Below, piece after piece: positions 57,714 to 64,000 of a stretch of 64,000 nucleotides of DNA. The first letter of the stretch is position 1, and each line of letters begins with the position of its first letter. A program made the translations under genes and the position numbers. The notes beneath the pieces were generated by a model, which did no database searches, was not told where the DNA came from, and was given only the letters and a program-made list of their open reading frames with translations. Location: the NCBI RefSeq assembly GCF_029407905.1, contig NC_073630.1, forward strand, positions 43,177,001 to 43,241,000. Direction: 5' to 3'. Source of the DNA: Bubalus kerabau. Its lineage: Eukaryota > Chordata > Mammalia > Artiodactyla > Bovidae.

Positions 57714-60700
57714 TCATCCCCTATTCCTCCTGTCTTCAATCTTTTCCAGCATCAGGATCTTTTCAAATGAGTCACTTCTTCGCATCAGGTAACCAAAGTA
57801 TTGGAGTTTCAGCATCAGTATCAGTCCTTCCAATGAATATTCAGGACGAATTTCTTTTAGGATGGACTGGTTGGATTTCCTTGCAGTCCAAGGGACTCTC
57901 AAGAGTCTTCTCCAACACCACAGTTCAAAAGCATCAATTCTTCGGCATTCAGCTTTCTTTATAGTCCAACTCTCAGATCCATACATGACTACTGGAAAAA
58001 CCATAGCTTTGACTATACAGACCTTTGTTGACAAAGTAATGTCTCTGCTTTTTAATAGGCTGTCTATGTTGGTCATAACTTTTCTTACAAAGAGCAAGCA
58101 TCTTTTAATTTCATGGCTGCAGTCACCATCTGCAGTGATTTTGGAGCCCCTCAAAAATAAAGTCTGACACCGTTTCCACTGTTTCCCCATCTATTTCCCA
58201 TGAAGTGATGGGACCAGATACCATGATCTTAGTTTTCTGAATGTTGAGTTTCAAGCCAACTTTTTCACTCTCCTTTTTTGCTTTTATCAAGAGGCTGTTT
58301 AGATCTTCTTTGCTTTCTGCCCTAAGTGTGGTGTCATCTGCATATCTGATTATTGATATTTCTCCCAGAATTCTTGATTCCAGCTTGTGCTTCATCCAGC
58401 CCAGTGTTTCTCATGATGTACTCTGCATAGAAGTTAAATAAGCAGGGTGACAGTATACAGTCTTGACATGCTCCTTTCCTGATTTGGAACCAGTCTGTTG
58501 TTCCATGTCCGGTTCTAACTGTTGCTTCCTGGACTAAATACAGATTTTTCAAGAGGTGGTCTGGTATTCCCATCTCTTTCTGAATTTTTCACTGATTGTT
58601 GTGATCCACACAGTCAAAGGATTTATCATAGTCAATAAAGCAGAAGTAGATGTTTTTCTGGAACTCTCTTGCTTTTTCAATGATCCAGCAAATCTTGGGA
58701 ATTTGGTCTCTGGTTTCTCTGCCTTTTCTAAATCCAGCTTGAATATCTGGAAGTTCACAGCTCATGTAGTGTTGAAGCCTGGCTTGTAGAATTTTGAGAA
58801 TTACTTTGCTAGTGTGTGTGAGATGAATGCAATTGTGCAGTAGTTTGAGTATTCTTTGGCATTGACTTTCTTTGGGATTGGAATGAAAACTGACCTTTCC
58901 CTGTCCTGTGGCCTCTGCTGAGTTTTCCAAATTTGCTGACATATTGAGTGTAGCACTTTCACAGCATCATCTTTCAGGATTTGAAATAGCTCAACTGGAA
59001 TTCCATCACCTCTGTTAGCTTTGTTTGTAGTGATGCTTCCTAAAGCCCACTTGACTTCACATTCCAGGATGTCTGGCTCTAGGTCAGTGATCACACCATC
59101 GTGGTTATCTGGGTCATGAAGAACTTTTTTGTATAGTTCTTCTGTGTATTCTTTTCACTTTTTCTTAATATCTTCTGTTTCTGTTAGGTCCATATCATAT
59201 TTATCCTTTATTGTGCCCATCTTTGCATGAAATGTTCCCTTGGTATCTCCTGATTTTCCTGAAGAGATCTCTAGTCTTTCCCATTCTATTGTTTTCCTCT
59301 ATTTCTTTGCATTAATCAGTGAAGAAGGCTTTCTTATCTTTCCTTGCTATTCTTTGGAACTCTGCATTCAAATGGGTATATCTTTCCTTTTCTCCTTTGC
59401 CTTTCACTTCTCTGCTTTTCACAGCTATTTATAAGGCCTCCTCATACAACCATTTTGCATTTTTGCATTTCTTTTTTTGGGGGGGAGAAGGTCTTGATCA
59501 CTGCCTCCTGTACAATATTACGAACTGCCATCCATATGTCTTCAGGCACTCTATCAGATCTAATCCCTCAAATCGGTTTGTCACTTCCACTGTATGATTG
59601 TAAGGGATTTGATTTAGGTCATACCTGAACTGTCTAGTGGTTTAACATCTATTTCTGCTTTACTGACTATGCCAAAGCTTTTGACTGTGTGGATCGCAAC
59701 AAACTGAAAAATTCTGAAAGAGATGGGAATACCAGACCACCTGACCTGCCTCTTGAGAAACCTGTATGCAGGTAAGGAAGTAACAGTTAGAACTGGACAT
59801 GGAACAACAGACTGGTTCCAAATAGGAAAAGGAGTATGTCAAGGCTGTATATTGTCACCCTGCTTATTTAACTTCTATGCAGAGTACATCATGAGAAATG
59901 CTGGGCTGGAGGAAGCACAAGCTGGAATCAAGATTGCCGGGAAGGGATATCAATAACCTCAGATATGCAGATGACACCACCCTTATGGCAGGAAGTGAAG
60001 AGGAACTAAAAAGCCTCTTGATGAAAGTGAAAGTGGAGAGTGAAAAAGTTGGCTTAAAGCTCAACATTCAGAAAATGAAGATCATGGCATCTGGTCCCAT
60101 CACTCCATGGGAAATAGATGGCGAAACAGTGGACACAGTGTCAGACTATTTTCGGGGACTCCAAAATCATTGCAAATGGTCACTGCAGCCATGAAATTAA
60201 AAGATGCTTACTCCTTGGAAGGAAGGTTATGACCAACCTAGATAGCATATTGAAAAGCAGAGATATTACTTTGCCAACAAAGGTCCATCTAGTCAAGGCT
60301 ATGGTTTTTCCTGTGGTCATGTATGGATGTGAGAGTTGGACTGTGAAGAAGGCTGAGCGCCGAAGAATTGATGCTTTTGCACTGTGTTGTTGGAGAAAAC
60401 TCTTGAGAGTCCCTTGGACTGCAAGGAGATCCAACCAGTCCATTCTGAAGGAGATCAGCCCTGGGATTTCTTTGGAAGGAATGATGCTAAAGCTGAAGCT
60501 CCAGTACTTTGGCCACCTCATGCGAAGAGTTGACTCATTGGAAAAGACTCTGATGCTGGGAAGGATTGGGAGCAGGAGGAAAAGGGGACAACAGAGGATG
60601 AGATGGCTGGATGGCATCACTGACTCGATGGAAGTGAGTCTGAGTAAACTCCAGGAGCTGGTGATGGATAGGGAGGCCTGGTGTGCTGCGAATCATGGGG

Positions 60701-61440
60701 TCGCAAAGAGTTGGACACGACTGAGTGACTGAACTGAACTTCCCCCACTTTCTTCAGTTTAAGTATGAATTTTTCAATAAGGAGCTCATGATCTGAGTCA
60801 CATTAAGCTCCTGGTGTTGTTTTTGCTGACTGTATATAACTTCTCCATCTTTGAGTGCAAAGAATATAATCAATCTGATTTCGGTGTTGACCATCTGGTG
60901 ATGTCCTTGTGTAAAGTCTTCTCTTGTGTCGTTAGAAGAGGGTGTTTGCTATGACCAGTTCTCTTGGCAAAACTCTATTAGCCTTTGCCCTGTTTCATTC
61001 TGTACTCCAAAGCCAAATTTGCCTGTTACTCCAGGTATTGCTTGACTTCCTACTTTTGGATTCCAGTCCCATATAATGAAAAGGACATCTTCTTGGGTTG
61101 TTAGTCCTATAAGGTCTTGCAGGTCTTCATAGAACTATTCAACTTCAGCTTCTTCAGCATTACTGGTTGGGGCGTAGTCTTGGATTACTGTGATATTGAA
61201 TGGCTTGCCTTGGAAATGAATACAGATCATTCTGTCATTTTTGAGACTACACCCAAGTACTGCATTTCAGACTCTTGTTGACTATGATGGCTACTCCATT
61301 TCTTTTAAGGGATTCTTGCCCACAGTAGTAATTTACCCATTCCCGTCCATTTTAGTTCGCTGATTCCTAAAATGTCGATGTTGACTCTTGCCATCTTCTC
61401 TTAGACCACTTCCAATTTGCCTTGATTCATGGAACTAACA
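57714..61440 (-). pseudogene. BovB endonuclease/RT relic, minus strand
   Basis: BovB protein pieces in shifting frames: 59094-58801 (DLEPDILECEVKWALGSI), 58942-58589 (RT fingers and palm; the frame with DYDKSFDCVDHN), 58573-58334, 58395-58123 (RYADDTTL, catalytic box kept), and 58190-57714 (C-terminal domain). The endonuclease part continues at 60741-61440 beyond the nested BovB. Many frameshifts; not functional. Confidence 0.88.
59644..60738 (+). mobile_element. BovB 3' end, plus strand, inside BovB
   Basis: About 1.1 kb, truncated at CATCTATTTCTGCTTTACTG (RT box A region) and ending with ACTGAACTGAACTT. It sits in the minus-strand BovB between GTCTAGTGGTTT and CCCCCACTTTCTTC. No convincing TSD beyond a couple of bases. 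The C-terminal frame 60118-60732 is open for 204 codons, and YADD is kept at 59964-59975. Confidence 0.93.
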
Positions 61441-61894
61441 TTCCAAGTTCCTATGCAATATTACTCTTTACAGCATTGGACTTTATTTTCATCACCAGTT
61501 CCATCCACATCTGGGTGTTGTTTTTGTTTTGGCTCCATATCTTCATTCTTTCTGGAATTATTTCTCCATTGATCTCCAGTAGCATATTGGGCACCTACCA
61601 ACCTGGTAGGTGAGTGTCCAGGAGTTTGTGAAAGAGGTCAGTAGTGGCCTGCTGCAGGTTTGGGGGCACTGAGTGCAGCAGTGTATGCATGGGACCTTCT
61701 AAAGGAGATCACCATTATCTTCACTACCTTCACCATAGTTTGGCCTCAGGTCAAATGACAGGAAGTGAACACAGCCCTGCCCATCAACAGAAAATTGGAT
61801 TAAAGATTGACTGAGCATGGCCCCACCCATCAGAACAAGACCCAGTTTCCCCCTCAGTCAGTCTTTCCCATCAAGAAGCTTCCATAAGGCTCTT

Positions 61895-62592
61895 CAGTTC
61901 AGTTCAGTCACTCAGTCGTGTCCAACTCTTTGTGACCCCATGAATCACAGCACTCCAGGCCTCTCTGTCCATCACCAACTGCCAGAGTTTACTCAAACTC
62001 ATGTCCATTGAGTCGGTGATGCTATCTAGCCATCTCATCCTCTGTCGTCCCCTTCTCCTCCTGCCCCCAATCCCACCCAGCATCAGGGTCTTTTCCAATG
62101 AATCAACTCTTCGCATGAGGTGGCCAAAGTATTGGAGTTTCAGCTTTAGCATCATTCCTTCCAATGAACACCCAGGACTGATCTCCTTTAGGATGAACTG
62201 GTTGGATCTCCTTGCAGTCCAAGGGACTCTCAAGAGTCTTTTCCAACACCACAGTTCAAAAGCATCAATTCTTTGGCACTCAACTTTCTTCACAGTCCAA
62301 CTCTCACACCCATACATGACCACTGGAAAAACCATAGCCTTGACTAGATGGACCTTTGTTGGCAGAGTAATGTCTCTGCTTTTGAATCTAGGTTGGTCAT
62401 AACTTTCTTTCCAAGGAGTAAACGTCTTTTAATTTCATGGCTGCAATCACCATCTAAAGTGATTTTGGAGCCCCAAAAAATAAAGTCTGACACTGTGTCC
62501 ACTGTTTCACCATCTATTTCCCATGAAGTGATGGGACCAGATGCCATGATCTTAGTTTTCTGAATGTTGAGCTTTAAGCCAACTTTTTCACT
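61895..62592 (-). mobile_element. BovB 3' end, minus strand, in the inverted leader
   Basis: About 700 bp, well conserved. It interrupts the BovB 5' leader between CCATAAGGCTCTT and CCTTTCTCCATTAG. Short TSD CTCTT at 61890-61894 and 62593-62597. A 143-codon C-terminal frame (62335-61904) is open. Confidence 0.93.
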
Positions 62593-62954
62593 CTCTTCTT
62601 CCTTTCTCCATTAGAGGGCAGACAGAATGAAAACCACAATCACAGAAAGCTTACCAATCTGATTGCATGGACCACAGCCTTGTAGTACTCAATGAAACTA
62701 TGAGCCATGCTGTGTAGGGCCACCCTAGATGGATGGGTCATGGTGGAGAGTTCTGACAAATCGTGTCCCCTGGAGAAGGGAAAGGCAAACCACTTCAGTA
62801 TTCTTACCTTGAGAACCCCATGAACAGGATGAAAAAGATGTTGATTGTATACCAGTATAAATGCACTTAATACAATGGGATTGTACACTTAAAAATGGTC
62901 AAAATGGTAAATTTTATGCTATGTATATTTTCCCACAAAAACTATATAATAACA

Positions 62955-63395
62955 AAGCATACTATGTACTACACTAAACACATTATTGTTGTTGGTGGTT
63001 TTATTCACTAAGTCATAGCCAACTCTTTTTGTGATCCCATTGAGTGTAGCCCTCCAGGCCCCTCTGTCCATGGGACTTCCCAGGTAAGAATACTGGAATG
63101 GGTTGTCATTTCCTTTTCCAAGGGATCTTCCCAACTCATGGATCAAAACTGCATCTCCTGCATTGCATAAGATTCTTTACCACTAAACCACCAGGAAAGC
63201 CCCAATCATATTCTACACATTGTTATCTCATTTAGTCTCAATAACAACCTTAAGAGGGATTTATCACTATTTTCCCCATGTTACACACATGCAACCTAAA
63301 CTTCAGAAAGACTGAAGATGCTGTAGTGCATTGCTTGGCTAAATAGCAACATGGCTAGGATGTGAACATAGTACTCTTTAACTTCAAAGCCTGGC
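62955..63395 (-). mobile_element. MIR SINE, minus strand, split by Bov-tA
   Basis: ACTATGTACTACACTAAACA near 62961 continues after the SINE as TGTTATCTCATTTAGTCTCA near 63221, with CATGCAACCTAAACTTCAGAAAG near 63289. The order matches reverse MIR. Confidence 0.75.
62988..63203 (-). mobile_element. Bov-tA SINE, minus strand
   Basis: Starts (TTG)n, ends in the tRNA head CCACTAAACCACCAGGAAAGCCCC. The B box is mutated. It is inserted in the MIR. Confidence 0.92.
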
Positions 63396-63539
63396 ATGGA
63401 GTTAATCACCATATTATTATTTATTGATACCATTTTGAAGCTACCATGCCATTGCTTTCTGACTTCCGACATTTTGACTGAGAGGCTAACTGAGAAGTAT
63501 GTGGCTGTTTGTATGTTGTTGTGATCCTTTAAAAGGCAT
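63396..63539. other. No feature identified
   Basis: Short stretch without recognisable content. Confidence 0.5.
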
Positions 63540-64000
63540 GCCCTTTTTTTCTTGCTAATCTTTTATTTTTGATTTCCAACAAGTTTACTATGATGTAACT
63601 AGATATAATTTATTTCTGTATTCATTGAGTTTGTCAAATTTTGTGAATCAGTGGCCTTTATAAGTTTTGCAAAATTCTTTGCCATCATTTTTCTTTTCAA
63701 AAATTGGCTTCTGCCATAGTCCATTATTCTATCAATACTTATCAATTATATTAATGTTAGATATTCTTCACCATGACCCAGAGATCAGTATTCTCTACCA
63801 TATTTGCCTTCCATCCTTCAATATATCAGAGGGTTTAGTTGCAGTGGTAGTTGGTTGTTTTAGATTTTGGTGTTTTGTTTTATCTTTTACTGTCTTGTCC
63901 ATTAATCTTTTAATCTTTCTTTCACCTGGGGAAAATCTATTCAAATGAGATTTTATTTTATTTTACATATTCAGAATTTGGTTGTGCTTACTTTTTTACA
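63540..64000 (-). mobile_element. Old L1 (ORF1 region) or HAL1, minus strand
   Basis: The minus strand resembles the ORF1 to linker region of old mammalian L1 (TTACTATGATGTAACTAGATAT near 63587, CAAAATTCTTTGCCATCATTTTTC near 63670). Strongly diverged, continues beyond the window edge. HAL1 is an alternative. Confidence 0.6.

Larger units (their letters stand above)
57559..62836 (-). mobile_element. BovB with inverted 5' part (twin priming), minus strand
   Basis: The 3' arm (57559-59643 and 60741-61604) is minus-strand BovB from the terminal repeats up to the endonuclease leader. The 5' arm (61605-61894 and 62593-62836) is the BovB 5' leader in plus orientation. Diverged 12-bp TSDs GAGGTTGACTGT (57547-57558) and GATGTTGATTGT (62837-62848) bracket both arms. 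Compared with the copy at 24363-27478, the arms end at positions equivalent to about 24491 and 24456, so about 35 bp were lost at the inversion point. Two younger BovB pieces are nested inside. Confidence 0.85.
56500..62945 (+). mobile_element. Old L1 3' end, plus strand, split into three
   Basis: Pieces at 56500-56552, 57116-57546 and 62849-62945 join into one old L1 (L1M type) 3' end. Landmarks: CAGTTCCACTTCTGAGTATA near 57125, ACAAGAGCCAAAAGATAGATAC near 57209, TTCATAGAGACAGAAAGCAG near 57440, then after the BovB TACACTTAAAAATGGTCAAA near 62883. Bov-A2 SINEs and a 5.3-kb BovB complex separate the pieces. Confidence 0.88.

Noticed and set aside
60118..60732. A 204-codon open frame
   Set aside because: It is the C-terminal BovB region inside a truncated insertion, without a promoter or a complete RT.

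Overview
This window is nuclear DNA of a bovid ruminant (cattle, sheep, goat or a close relative; the species cannot be fixed from sequence alone). The evidence is the repeat content: BovB (RTE-type LINE), the tRNA-derived Bov-tA SINE, the Bov-A2 dimer SINE and ruminant L1 (L1_BT type) occur in every part. Older mammalian repeats (MIR, old L1, Tigger, ERVL-MaLR LTRs, a CHR-type SINE) form the background. I found no protein-coding exon, no functional RNA gene, no CpG-island-like promoter and no CRISPR or bacterial-type system. The short open frames are either pieces of LINE proteins or chance frames in AT-rich DNA. It reads as a gene desert or a large intron.

Layout. 1-4095: AT-rich, no gene recognised. 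4096-8015: a decayed minus-strand L1 with three Bov-tA insertions and an 80-bp L1 tip, ending in 5'UTR-like sequence. 8350-9131: half of a Tigger DNA transposon. 9265-9990: another old L1. 11000-22450: scattered SINEs, MaLR LTRs, MIRs, an L1_BT 3' end and an unexplained degenerate tandem repeat (20166-20460). 23000-35350: one L1_BT on the minus strand with an intact 5' end and matching target-site duplications (TSDs), split by three BovB and two Bov-A insertions. 35700-39300: SINEs and unassigned DNA. 39390-42090: an LTR torn apart by BovB and SINE insertions. 43000-56400: sparse repeats. 56500-62945: an old plus-strand L1 3' end holding a tandem pair of Bov-A2 and a 5.3-kb BovB whose 5' part is inverted (twin priming), itself holding two more BovB pieces. 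63540-64000: old L1 again.

The genes do not work together as a pathway. The biological content is a layered record of retrotransposition, in which TSDs at many junctions give the order of insertion. The LINE proteins visible here carry stop codons or frameshifts. Family names were assigned from memory of consensus sequences, and boundaries without TSDs are good to roughly 10-40 bases. I saw no sign of an undescribed biological system. The best leads are structural: the inverted BovB, the tandem Bov-A2 pair with three TSD copies, the degenerate repeat near 20.2 kb, and a possible L1 3' transduction near 43.1 kb.
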